A DNA stretch of 10,165 nt from Rhodospirillales bacterium. GTDB taxonomy: Bacteria > Pseudomonadota > Alphaproteobacteria > CACIAM-22H2. Numbering within the stretch: position 1 is the stretch's first letter; the number at the start of each line of letters is the position of its first letter. The notes below the pieces were generated by a model. That model saw only the letters and a list, made by a program, of their open reading frames with translations, was not told the DNA's origin and ran no database searches. Of the stretch, positions 1 through 5,113 are shown piece after piece. Location: the NCBI GenBank assembly GCA_016195145.1, contig JACQAF010000113.1, forward strand, positions 1-10,165. The letters are read 5' to 3'. Position numbers and translations under genes: made by a program.

Positions 1-856
1 AGAACGAGCCCGCCGCCGGAATCCAGCCGAAAAGCTGCGCCGTCTTCGCCCCCCACAGCGTGAACGCCCAGGTGATCGACCATGGATGGCCGGCAGCGAG
101 CAGGGTTACGAAATTGAGCACGGCCAGCGCGACCGCGCCCGCCAGCAACGGCCACGGTCCGCGCAACCATCGCCGCCATCCTTCTTCCGGCGCGGGCCGG
201 GCACGAACGGGCGCCGCCTTGCTCCACAGTTTCAGCGCATAGGCAAGAACCGCGAGGAAGCCGAGCTGCAGCGCCACGCCGGCCGGCCAGCCGAGCGATT
301 CGCCGAGCGAAATCTCGCCCAGCGACGGCAGGCCCTGCCACCACACCATGTGCAGGCTGGCCCAGAACGAGCCGGCGACGAAGGCAATAAAAGTGACGAT
401 CATTCGCGCCGATCCGCCGCCCAGCGTGAACAGCGTGCCCGATCCGCATCCGCCGCCGAGCTGCATGCCGACTCCGAACATGAAGGCCCCGATCGCCACC
501 TGCCAGCCCACCGGCGAAACCGCCCCGACGACCTCGCGCCCGAACGCCGAGCCGGCGGCCAGAACCGGCGCGAACAGAAGCGTCGCGATCGCCACCATGA
601 TCAGCTGCGCGCGCACGCCGGTCACATCGCGCTCGACGAACAACCGGCGATAGGCGGCCGTGAAGCCGAACGCCGCGTGATAGAGGGTCACGCCCATCAG
701 GCCGCCAATCAGGAACAGCAACGCCATCGCCGGGTCGCGCATCACCAGAACCAGCGCCCCGGCCGCGAACAGCGCCAGACCGAGGGCAAGAACGCCGCCC
801 TGTTCGGGCGGGGCGGAGGCCGGCTGTCCTAGTCCGGCGGCGAGCTGGGTGGCCAT
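1..856 (-). CDS. YeeE/YedE family membrane transporter (partial, 3' end cut by window edge)
   Basis: Reading the minus strand from the ATG at 856-854 gives 285 uninterrupted codons to the left edge. The product is very hydrophobic, with membrane segments near residues 22-38, 43-58, 84-103, 116-134, 150-168, 192-210 and 235-255. The family signature is plain: GMQLGGGCGSGTLFTLGGG at residues 130-148, with Cys137 in the loop. YeeE/YedE (TsuA-like) proteins pass thiosulfate or related sulfur compounds across the inner membrane using conserved cysteines. Cys137 is the only cysteine in the visible part, and the earlier loop (GFTAAYRR, residues 64-71) has none, so the substrate may differ from thiosulfate. 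A ribosome site (GAAGGA on the minus strand, about 863-868) precedes the ATG. No sulfur-metabolism partner is visible. The family call is firm; the substrate is not. Confidence 0.88.
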   Translation of the reverse strand, partial: MATQLAAGLGQPASAPPEQGGVLALGLALFAAGALVLVMRDPAMALLFLIGGLMGVTLYHAAFGFTAAYRRLFVERDVTGVRAQLIMVAIATLLFAPVLAAGSAFGREVVGAVSPVGWQVAIGAFMFGVGMQLGGGCGSGTLFTLGGGSARMIVTFIAFVAGSFWASLHMVWWQGLPSLGEISLGESLGWPAGVALQLGFLAVLAYALKLWSKAAPVRARPAPEEGWRRWLRGPWPLLAGAVALAVLNFVTLLAAGHPWSITWAFTLWGAKTAQLFGWIPAAGSF

Positions 857-1011
857 ATGCCGTCCTTCACGTCAACGACTCGACTGCACCCAAGGTTAGC
901 CTTCAGCCAGCCATTGCACCATCAGGCGAATCGGGGTCTATGGAAAAGAAGGGATTCTACAGAGAAAATCAATATGTTGTGTGTTTTTCAGGAATGAACC
1001 CCAATATCCAG

Positions 1012-1017
1012 TTGACA
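1012..1017 (+). promoter_or_regulatory. Possible -35 element for the tRNA
   Basis: TTGACA is an exact match to the sigma-70 -35 consensus, 69 bases before the tRNA. A -10 at the usual spacing is poor (GATCGT at 1035-1040 with a 17-base spacer), so this is only a candidate. If used, transcription would begin near 1047 and the leader would contain the hairpin at 1053-1082, which RNase P would remove with the rest of the leader. Confidence 0.3.
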
Positions 1018-1052
1018 GCAAGGCCCACCAGGCGGATCGTCGTTGCAACGAA

Positions 1053-1082
1053 AAGCGCCCCGCCGATCAAGGCAGGGCGCTT
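1053..1082. terminator. Terminator-like hairpin directly in front of the tRNA
   Basis: AAGCGCCC (1053-1060) pairs perfectly with GGGCGCTT (1075-1082). An inner GCC/GGC pair (1062-1064 with 1071-1073) closes a small loop. The plus strand continues TTCTT and the minus strand continues TTTTCG, so it resembles a bidirectional intrinsic terminator. It ends three bases before the tRNA. It could insulate the tRNA from upstream transcription or be part of the tRNA leader; the sequence does not decide. Confidence 0.55.
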
Positions 1083-1085
1083 CTT

Positions 1086-1188
1086 GGAGGTGTGGCTGAG
1101 CGGCTTAAAGCTCCGGATTTATAATCCGGCGGTCCTTGTATCCTCACAAGAAACCAAGGACCCGTGGGTTCGAATCCCACCACCTCCG
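1086..1188 (+). tRNA. Class II (serine-type) tRNA with anticodon UAU and extra-long variable arm
   Basis: A full cloverleaf folds by hand. The acceptor stem is GGAGGTG/CACCTCC (1086-1092 with 1181-1187), followed by T8 and G9. The D stem is GCT/AGC with a G-rich loop. The anticodon stem is CCGGA/TCCGG (1113-1117, 1125-1129) with loop TTTATAA, placing anticodon TAT at 1120-1122 with U33 before it and A37 after it. The T arm is GTGGG-TTCGAAT-CCCAC (1164-1180). The discriminator is G73 (1188) and no CCA is encoded. The variable region (1130-1163) is 34 nt with an 8-bp stem GGTCCTTG/CAAGGACC, well above the usual serine tRNA arm. G73 plus a long variable arm are SerRS identity features, while UAU would read AUA (Ile). 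An automatic caller may label this tRNA-Ile(TAT) or undetermined. The fold is secure and the amino acid is inferred. Confidence 0.85.
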
Positions 1189-1198
1189 TCGATTAACT

Positions 1199-1223
1199 AA
1201 GCGGCCTAGAAGGGCCGCTTTTT
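1199..1223 (+). terminator. Intrinsic terminator of the tRNA
   Basis: AAGCGGCC (1199-1206) pairs perfectly with GGCCGCTT (1213-1220) across the six-base loop TAGAAG, and a run of five T follows (1219-1223). It starts 11 bases after the tRNA ends, which suggests the tRNA is a self-contained transcription unit. Confidence 0.85.
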
Positions 1224-1270
1224 CTTCCGCCATTCATATTGATAGGCCCGGCCAGGACGGTCAAGCTAAA

Positions 1271-1310
1271 TCTGGTACCAACTGGTACCAACTGGTACCA
1301 ACTGGTACCA
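1271..1310. repeat. Four tandem 10-bp repeats carrying the palindrome TGGTACCA
   Basis: The unit ACTGGTACCA occurs four times head to tail; the first copy has T in place of the leading A. The 8-bp perfect palindrome TGGTACCA lies at 1273-1280, 1283-1290, 1293-1300 and 1303-1310. The 10-bp period is about one helical turn, so all sites face the same side of the DNA. The array ends seven bases before the ATG of the small DNA-binding protein gene at 1318. This is the arrangement expected of an autoregulatory operator bound cooperatively by a ribbon-helix-helix dimer. The palindrome was not seen elsewhere in the window. Confidence 0.8.
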
Positions 1311-1317
1311 TAAAAGA

Positions 1318-1572
1318 ATGCGCAAAAAACAGCCGACCAAACCACGGGGTCGATGGAAGCTTCATGAACCTTTGGCCAATGAGCTTCTTGATTTCTGTGA
1401 GGCCCATCGAGGGGCACCCGAGCAACGCATCATCGCCGATGCACTTCGTGCATTTATCGACGAAAGACTCGCTGCTGAGCCAGAACTGAAAAAGCGGTTT
1501 GATGCCGCCCGTCAAAAACGACTCGGGCTTGCAGAGGGAGGCAATGTCACTGTGTTGTCAACTGCAAAGTAA
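1318..1572 (+). CDS. Small ribbon-helix-helix-like DNA-binding protein
   Basis: This encodes 84 residues. The basic N-terminus (MRKKQPTKPRGR) leads into a likely beta strand (GRWKLHEPL, 11-19), then helix A (ANELLDFCEAHRG, 20-32) and helix B (APEQRIIADALRAFIDERL, 33-51), followed by a charged tail. This pattern resembles CopG/Arc-type regulators, which dimerise, insert the strand pair in the DNA major groove and often repress their own promoter. The TGGTACCA array immediately upstream is the obvious target. There is no clear Shine-Dalgarno sequence: the repeats occupy that position and only AAAAG lies before the ATG, so the message may be leaderless or weakly translated. Base composition is visibly more AT-rich than the neighbours, a hint of foreign origin. 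No toxin, Rep or recombinase gene is adjacent. The fold is inferred from sequence pattern alone. Confidence 0.65.
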   Translation: MRKKQPTKPRGRWKLHEPLANELLDFCEAHRGAPEQRIIADALRAFIDERLAAEPELKKRFDAARQKRLGLAEGGNVTVLSTAK

Positions 1573-1617
1573 ATCACCTGATTCATCGGCTAATTTTACG
1601 ATCCCCACGGTCCTACA

Positions 1618-1631
1618 AAGCGCTAGCGCTT
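1618..1631. promoter_or_regulatory. 14-bp perfect palindrome upstream of the quinone oxidoreductase
   Basis: AAGCGCTAGCGCTT is a perfect palindrome lying 73 bases before the ATG at 1705. Its position suits an operator for the downstream gene. No convincing -35/-10 pair was found around it, so its role is a guess. Confidence 0.35.
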
Positions 1632-1704
1632 CGTGTTAGCGTCCGGACGCGGCCGCCGTCGCGGCCTCCCATACGACACCATAAGACCTCGAGGATACCG
1701 CGTC

Positions 1705-2679
1705 ATGACCAAAGCCATCCGTATCCATAAAACCGGCGGGCCCGAAGTGCTGCAATGGGAGGACGTCGATGTTCCGCCCCCCGGTCAGGGCGAGGCGCGG
1801 ATCCGCCATACGGCGATCGGGCTCAATTTCATCGACACCTATCACCGCAGCGGCCTCTATCCGGTCGCCCTGCCGACGGCGATCGGCAGCGAAGGTGCTG
1901 GCATCGTCGAGGCGGTCGGGCCGGGGGTGAGCGAATTAAAGGCCGGCGACCGTGTCGCCTATGGCAACGCCCCGATCGGCGCCTATGCCGAGACGCGCAA
2001 CATTCCGGCCGGCCGCCTGGTTAAGGTGCCCGAGGGGATCAGCGACCGGCAGGCGGCATCGATGATGCTCAAGGGAATGACGGCGCAGTATCTGATCCGC
2101 CGCACCTATCGGGTGCAGAAGGGCGACACGATCCTCGTCCATGCCGCGGCCGGCGGCGCCGGGCAGATCATCTGCCAGTGGGCGAAGCATCTCGGCGCCA
2201 CCGTCATCGGCACAGTTGGCTCGGCCGAGAAAGCCAAGATCGCGGCGGCGCACGGTTGCGACCACACGATCCTATATCGCGAGGTCAATTTCGCCGAGAA
2301 GGTGAGGGAGTTGACCGGCGGCGCCGGCGTGCCCGCGGTCTATGACGGCGTCGGCAAGGATACCTTCCTGCCGTCGCTCGATTGCTTGCGGCCGCTCGGC
2401 TACATGGTCAGCTATGGCAACGCCTCGGGCGCGGTGCCGCCGTTCAATATCGGCCTGCTCGCCCAGAAAGGCTCGCTCTATGTGACCCGGCCCACGCTCC
2501 TCACCTATGTCACCAAGCGCGAAGACCTCGTGGCGACCGCGGCCGAGCTGTTCGACGTCGTGAAGAAAGGCGCGGTCAAGATCGGGATCAACCAGACCTA
2601 CGCGCTGAAGGACGCGGCGCAGGCGCATCGCGATATCGAGGCGCGCAAGACGATGGGTTCGACCATCCTGCTGCCCTGA
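1705..2679 (+). CDS. qor: NADPH:quinone oxidoreductase (zeta-crystallin-like MDR family)
   Basis: This encodes 324 residues, close to E. coli QorA (327). The start at 1705 is chosen because MTKAIRIHKTGGPEVL is the normal family beginning and GAGGA (1691-1695) is a good ribosome site; in-frame codons further upstream are not needed. Visible family marks are GLNFIDTYHRSGLYP (39-53), GSEGAGIVEAVG (61-72), the NADPH-binding AAAGGAGQ (147-154) and GNASG (238-242). There is no zinc-binding cysteine/histidine set, as expected for this non-zinc branch. Such cytosolic enzymes reduce quinones with NADPH, generally by one-electron steps, or reduce activated alkenes. The gene stands alone, with 132 bases before it and 156 after it. 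The family is certain; the physiological substrate is not. Confidence 0.93.
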   Translation: MTKAIRIHKTGGPEVLQWEDVDVPPPGQGEARIRHTAIGLNFIDTYHRSGLYPVALPTAIGSEGAGIVEAVGPGVSELKAGDRVAYGNAPIGAYAETRNIPAGRLVKVPEGISDRQAASMMLKGMTAQYLIRRTYRVQKGDTILVHAAAGGAGQIICQWAKHLGATVIGTVGSAEKAKIAAAHGCDHTILYREVNFAEKVRELTGGAGVPAVYDGVGKDTFLPSLDCLRPLGYMVSYGNASGAVPPFNIGLLAQKGSLYVTRPTLLTYVTKREDLVATAAELFDVVKKGAVKIGINQTYALKDAAQAHRDIEARKTMGSTILLP

Positions 2680-2716
2680 TCGGCGCGGCGCGACCTCAAG
2701 GATTGGCCGTTCCTAT

Positions 2717-2756
2717 TATTCGGAATGGGTACCCATGAGGGAGATACCCTCGAATA
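2717..2756. repeat. Nested inverted repeats in the gap before the PAS gene
   Basis: Three overlapping dyads lie within 40 bases: the 12-bp perfect palindrome ATGGGTACCCAT (2725-2736), the hairpin GAGGG-AGATA-CCCTC (2737-2751), and outer arms TATTC/GAATA (2717-2721 with 2752-2756). They could form a branched RNA or be overlapping operator sites. No T run follows, so an intrinsic terminator for the oxidoreductase gene is unlikely. Confidence 0.45.
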
Positions 2757-2835
2757 GCGTATTTTCCGGCTCCCGGATCTGAGGCAGACTCGTTTCGCCG
2801 GACGCACAGTTTTCCATGAGCAGAAACGAAGGGCC

Positions 2836-3444
2836 ATGTCCGTCTTGCCTGCCGCAGAGTGGAAGAAGCCAACAGACCGATCGGTCGTTGGCCTTCTGAC
2901 CGGCCAGCTGATCGGCGGCGACACCGCCGGGGTTGACGATATATTCGTCCTGAACGGCCTGCGGAAACCGACGATAACCTGGTCTCCGGCGACTAACGCA
3001 TTGCCTGTCGCTCAGCTATCGTTCTTGCAGGATTACTGGCGTCGCCTGCCGCGCGAGGACGATCTTCCCCATATCCGGTCGATCGATCCGGTCGATATGC
3101 GACCGGCGCTTGGCTACATCATGCTGGTCGATTTGTGCAATGACGGATGGGATTTTATCTATCGTCTCTACGGCTCTCGGGTCGCTGAACGCTGCGGCGT
3201 CGACATGACCGGCCGGCGGGCCTCTGAAATCGACAACGGCAACTATGCCTCGATTTTCTTCCTCTCGATCTATCGCGCCGTAGCGGCGCGCCGCCTGCCG
3301 ATCTTCACCGAACACTACCCGCTATCCAAAATAAGACCGTCGATCACCGTCTGGAGCCGGCTTATTCTGCCGCTGGTCGGCGATGATGGATCGATCGTGC
3401 GGTTCCTGGTCGGCATCGTGCCGAGCCCGCCGCCCCAGCCCTAG
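2836..3444 (+). CDS. PAS_5-type PAS domain protein
   Basis: This encodes 202 residues. Residues 59-195 match the alphaproteobacterial PAS_5 pattern: a leading helix with FLQDYWRRLPRE (63-74), then IDPVDMRPALGYIMLVDL (83-100), the core FIYRLYGSRVAERCGVDMTG (107-126), and a closing sheet with SRLILPLVGDDG (174-185). No output domain follows, so it is a stand-alone sensor-like protein with no membrane segment. The ligand is unknown for most of the family. AAGGG just before the ATG is the likely ribosome site. The first ~50 residues are not conserved-looking, so a later start is possible. Two codons are the rare AUA (Ile36 at 2941-2943 and Ile166 at 3331-3333), relevant to the UAU tRNA. It lies 102 bases before dctP and might sense conditions for that operon, which is only inference. 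Confidence 0.8.
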   Translation: MSVLPAAEWKKPTDRSVVGLLTGQLIGGDTAGVDDIFVLNGLRKPTITWSPATNALPVAQLSFLQDYWRRLPREDDLPHIRSIDPVDMRPALGYIMLVDLCNDGWDFIYRLYGSRVAERCGVDMTGRRASEIDNGNYASIFFLSIYRAVAARRLPIFTEHYPLSKIRPSITVWSRLILPLVGDDGSIVRFLVGIVPSPPPQP

Positions 3445-3464
3445 GCGCCGGCGCTCCAGACATC

Positions 3465-3481
3465 GCCGATATCAGCCGGTT
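3465..3481. repeat. 17-bp sequence repeated upstream of dctP (copy 1)
   Basis: GCCGATATCAGCCGGTT is identical to 8740-8756. The first 12 bases are a near palindrome (GC-C-GAT/ATC-A-GC, one mismatched pair). It overlaps the first two bases of a candidate dctP -35 (3480-3485), a classic position for a regulator. Confidence 0.55.
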
Positions 3482-3508
3482 GCCCCGGCTCCGGCGACCC
3501 CGTATCAT
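3480..3508 (+). promoter_or_regulatory. Candidate promoter of dctPQM
   Basis: TTGCCC (3480-3485) and TATCAT (3503-3508) are separated by exactly 17 bases and resemble sigma-70 -35 and -10 elements. The predicted start is near 3515, giving a leader of about 32 bases before the dctP ATG. The -10 overlaps the left arm of the inverted repeat at 3498-3536. Confidence 0.45.
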
Positions 3509-3536
3509 CTTCCCAGCCGAAAAAACTGATACGGGG
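3498..3536. promoter_or_regulatory. 10-bp perfect inverted repeat covering dctP -10 and ribosome site
   Basis: CCCCGTATCA (3498-3507) is the exact reverse complement of TGATACGGGG (3527-3536), with a 19-base spacer. The left arm overlaps the candidate -10, and the right arm supplies part of the Shine-Dalgarno sequence (GGGGAG, 3533-3538) ten bases before the dctP ATG. As DNA it could be a repressor operator. If transcription starts further upstream, the same arms as RNA would hide the ribosome site. Confidence 0.6.
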
Positions 3537-3546
3537 AGATAACGTC

Positions 3547-4530
3547 ATGCGTGCCAAGCTGTTTTTGGGAATGGCGGCGTTTGCGGCGGCGTTCGCGGCC
3601 AACGGCGCGTTTGCGCAAATCGAGATCAAGTTCGGCCATGTCGGCGAGCCCGGCTCGCTCTTCGCCCAATCGGCCGATGAATTCGCCAAGCGGGCCAACG
3701 CCAGGCTCGGCGCCAAGGCGAAGGTCGTCGTTTTCGGGTCGAGCCAGCTCGGCGGCGACAAGGAAATGATGCAGAAGCTTAAGCTCGGCACGCTCGACCT
3801 GTCGCTGCCGTCGACGGTCATGTCGTCCGAGGTCGACCTGTTCGGCATGTTCGAGATGCCGTATCTGGTCAAAAACCGCAGCCATATGTCGCGCATCGAA
3901 AAGGAAGTGTTCTGGCCGAGCCTCGCCCCCGCAGCCGAACAGAAGGGCTATCATATCCTCGGCGTATGGGAGAACGGTTTCCGCCACATCACCAGCAGCA
4001 AGCGGCCGATCGTCGCGCCCACCGATCTGCAGGGTATCAAACTGCGCGTCCCCGAGGGCAAATGGCGGGTGAAGATGTTCCAAGCCTATGGCGCCAACCC
4101 GAGCCCGATGAAGTTCTCGGAAGTGTTTGTAGCCCTCAAGACCGGCGTGATGGACGGTCAGGAAAACCCGTTCACCCAGATCTACAGCGCCAAGTTCCAG
4201 GAAGTGCAAAAATACCTGTCCCTCACCGGCCATGTTTATACGCCCGCCTACATCACTGCCGGGTCGCGTAAATTCGCCGGGCTGCCCGCCGACGTACGCA
4301 AGATCCTCGAGGACACGGCCAAGGAAACCCAGGCCTTCGTCTATTCGACCGCCGAACGCGAGGACAAGGACCTTCTCGACAAGCTCAAGGCGGCCGGCAT
4401 GCAGGTCAACGAGGCTAACAAGGACGCCTTCATCAAGGCGAGCAAGGCGATCTACGAAGAGTTCTCGACCGAAGTGCCGGACGCCAAAAAGCTGATCGAC
4501 AAGGCGCTCAGCCTCGGCGCATCGTCCTGA
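3547..4530 (+). CDS. dctP: TRAP transporter periplasmic substrate-binding protein (DctP family)
   Basis: This encodes 327 residues, normal for the family. An N-terminal signal peptide (basic MRAK, a hydrophobic core, then AFA before Gln24) sends it to the periplasm. The mature part starts IEIKFGHVGEPGSLFAQSA. Family marks include GGDKEMMQKLKLGTLDL (69-85), the conserved carboxylate-binding arginine in GIKLRVPEG (Arg167), and GVMDGQENP (200-208) with Asn207. It binds an organic acid and delivers it to the DctQM membrane pair. The first gene of a four-gene plus-strand run, it has a strong ribosome site (GGGGAG). Residues alone do not name the substrate; C4-dicarboxylates, other 2-oxo or hydroxy acids, or aromatic acids are all possible. 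Confidence 0.93.
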   Translation: MRAKLFLGMAAFAAAFAANGAFAQIEIKFGHVGEPGSLFAQSADEFAKRANARLGAKAKVVVFGSSQLGGDKEMMQKLKLGTLDLSLPSTVMSSEVDLFGMFEMPYLVKNRSHMSRIEKEVFWPSLAPAAEQKGYHILGVWENGFRHITSSKRPIVAPTDLQGIKLRVPEGKWRVKMFQAYGANPSPMKFSEVFVALKTGVMDGQENPFTQIYSAKFQEVQKYLSLTGHVYTPAYITAGSRKFAGLPADVRKILEDTAKETQAFVYSTAEREDKDLLDKLKAAGMQVNEANKDAFIKASKAIYEEFSTEVPDAKKLIDKALSLGASS

Positions 4531-4578
4531 TCCGGCCCATATCGGGCGTACAATCGCCGGGCAATCAGCGGGGGGCGC

Positions 4579-5106
4579 GTGTTCACGGGGATTAGACGGG
4601 CGTTCGAACGGCTGCTCGAAGCGATCGTGATCGTGCTTGTGGTGGCAATGTCGGCGGTGGTGATCGCCGGCATTGTTTTCCGTACGGCCGGCGAGTCGCT
4701 CGTCTGGTACGACGAGGTCGCCTCGATTCTTCTTGCCTGGCTCACTTATTACGGGGCGGCGCTCGCCGCCTTCCGGCGGGCGCATATCGGCGTCCCCGGC
4801 GTGGTCGCGACACTGCGGCCGCCCCTACGCGCCGCCATGTTTGTTCTTGCCGAGGCGCTGGTCATCGGGTTTTTTGCCCTGCTCACGTGGACCGGCTGGA
4901 CTGTTGTCGAAGTGCTTGAGGGCAGTTATCTGGTCAGCCTGCCTGAAGTGTCGGTGCCGTTTACCCAATCGGTCATCCCGATCGGCGCTATCCTGTTCAT
5001 TCTGGCCCAGCTTGCCAGCATGCCCGACGCCTGGCGCAAGACGATGGCGCACACCGTACCGGCCCGCGGCCGCAACGGGGCGCAGGACCTCGCGTCGACG
5101 GAGTAG
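4579..5106 (+). CDS. dctQ: TRAP transporter small membrane subunit (DctQ family)
   Basis: This encodes 175 residues from a GTG start, preceded by a G-rich ribosome site (4569-4575). Four membrane segments are visible at about 15-35, 47-65, 85-108 and 131-148, the DctQ layout. RTAGESLVWYDEVASILLAW (35-54) contains the usual conserved W-x-D-E at the second helix, and FRRAHIGV (65-72) is another family element. DctQ partners the large subunit DctM in the inner membrane and helps dock the loaded binding protein. It lies 48 bases after dctP and seven bases before dctM, so the three are surely one operon. Confidence 0.92.
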   Translation: MFTGIRRAFERLLEAIVIVLVVAMSAVVIAGIVFRTAGESLVWYDEVASILLAWLTYYGAALAAFRRAHIGVPGVVATLRPPLRAAMFVLAEALVIGFFALLTWTGWTVVEVLEGSYLVSLPEVSVPFTQSVIPIGAILFILAQLASMPDAWRKTMAHTVPARGRNGAQDLASTE

Positions 5107-5113
5107 GGTTGCA

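Noticed and set aside
86..832. 248-codon plus-strand open frame rich in Arg, Gln and His
   Set aside because: Antisense to the YeeE/YedE gene, whose family signature is clear on the minus strand; the composition is that of a shadow frame in GC-rich DNA.
1130..1163. Intron within the tRNA
   Set aside because: The extra bases lie in the variable arm, form their own stem and are far too short for a group I or II intron.
1169..1188. tRNA 3' end as an integration site
   Set aside because: I saw no second copy of the tRNA 3' sequence and no integrase gene in the window.
940..1200. 86-codon open frame on the plus strand
   Set aside because: It runs straight through the tRNA and its peptide is what a serine-type tRNA gives when translated; no protein-like pattern outside it.
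1271..1310. CRISPR-like array
   Set aside because: The 10-bp units are contiguous with no spacers; they look like operator sites.
1633..1704. Earlier in-frame start for the quinone oxidoreductase
   Set aside because: Adds 24 residues not typical of the family; the ATG at 1705 has a good ribosome site.
3505..4785. 426-codon minus-strand open frame
   Set aside because: Antisense to dctP and part of dctQ, both firmly identified; no recognisable domain.
4673..5113. Upstream extension of the dctM frame
   Set aside because: Overlaps dctQ in another frame; a typical DctM start is the ATG at 5114.
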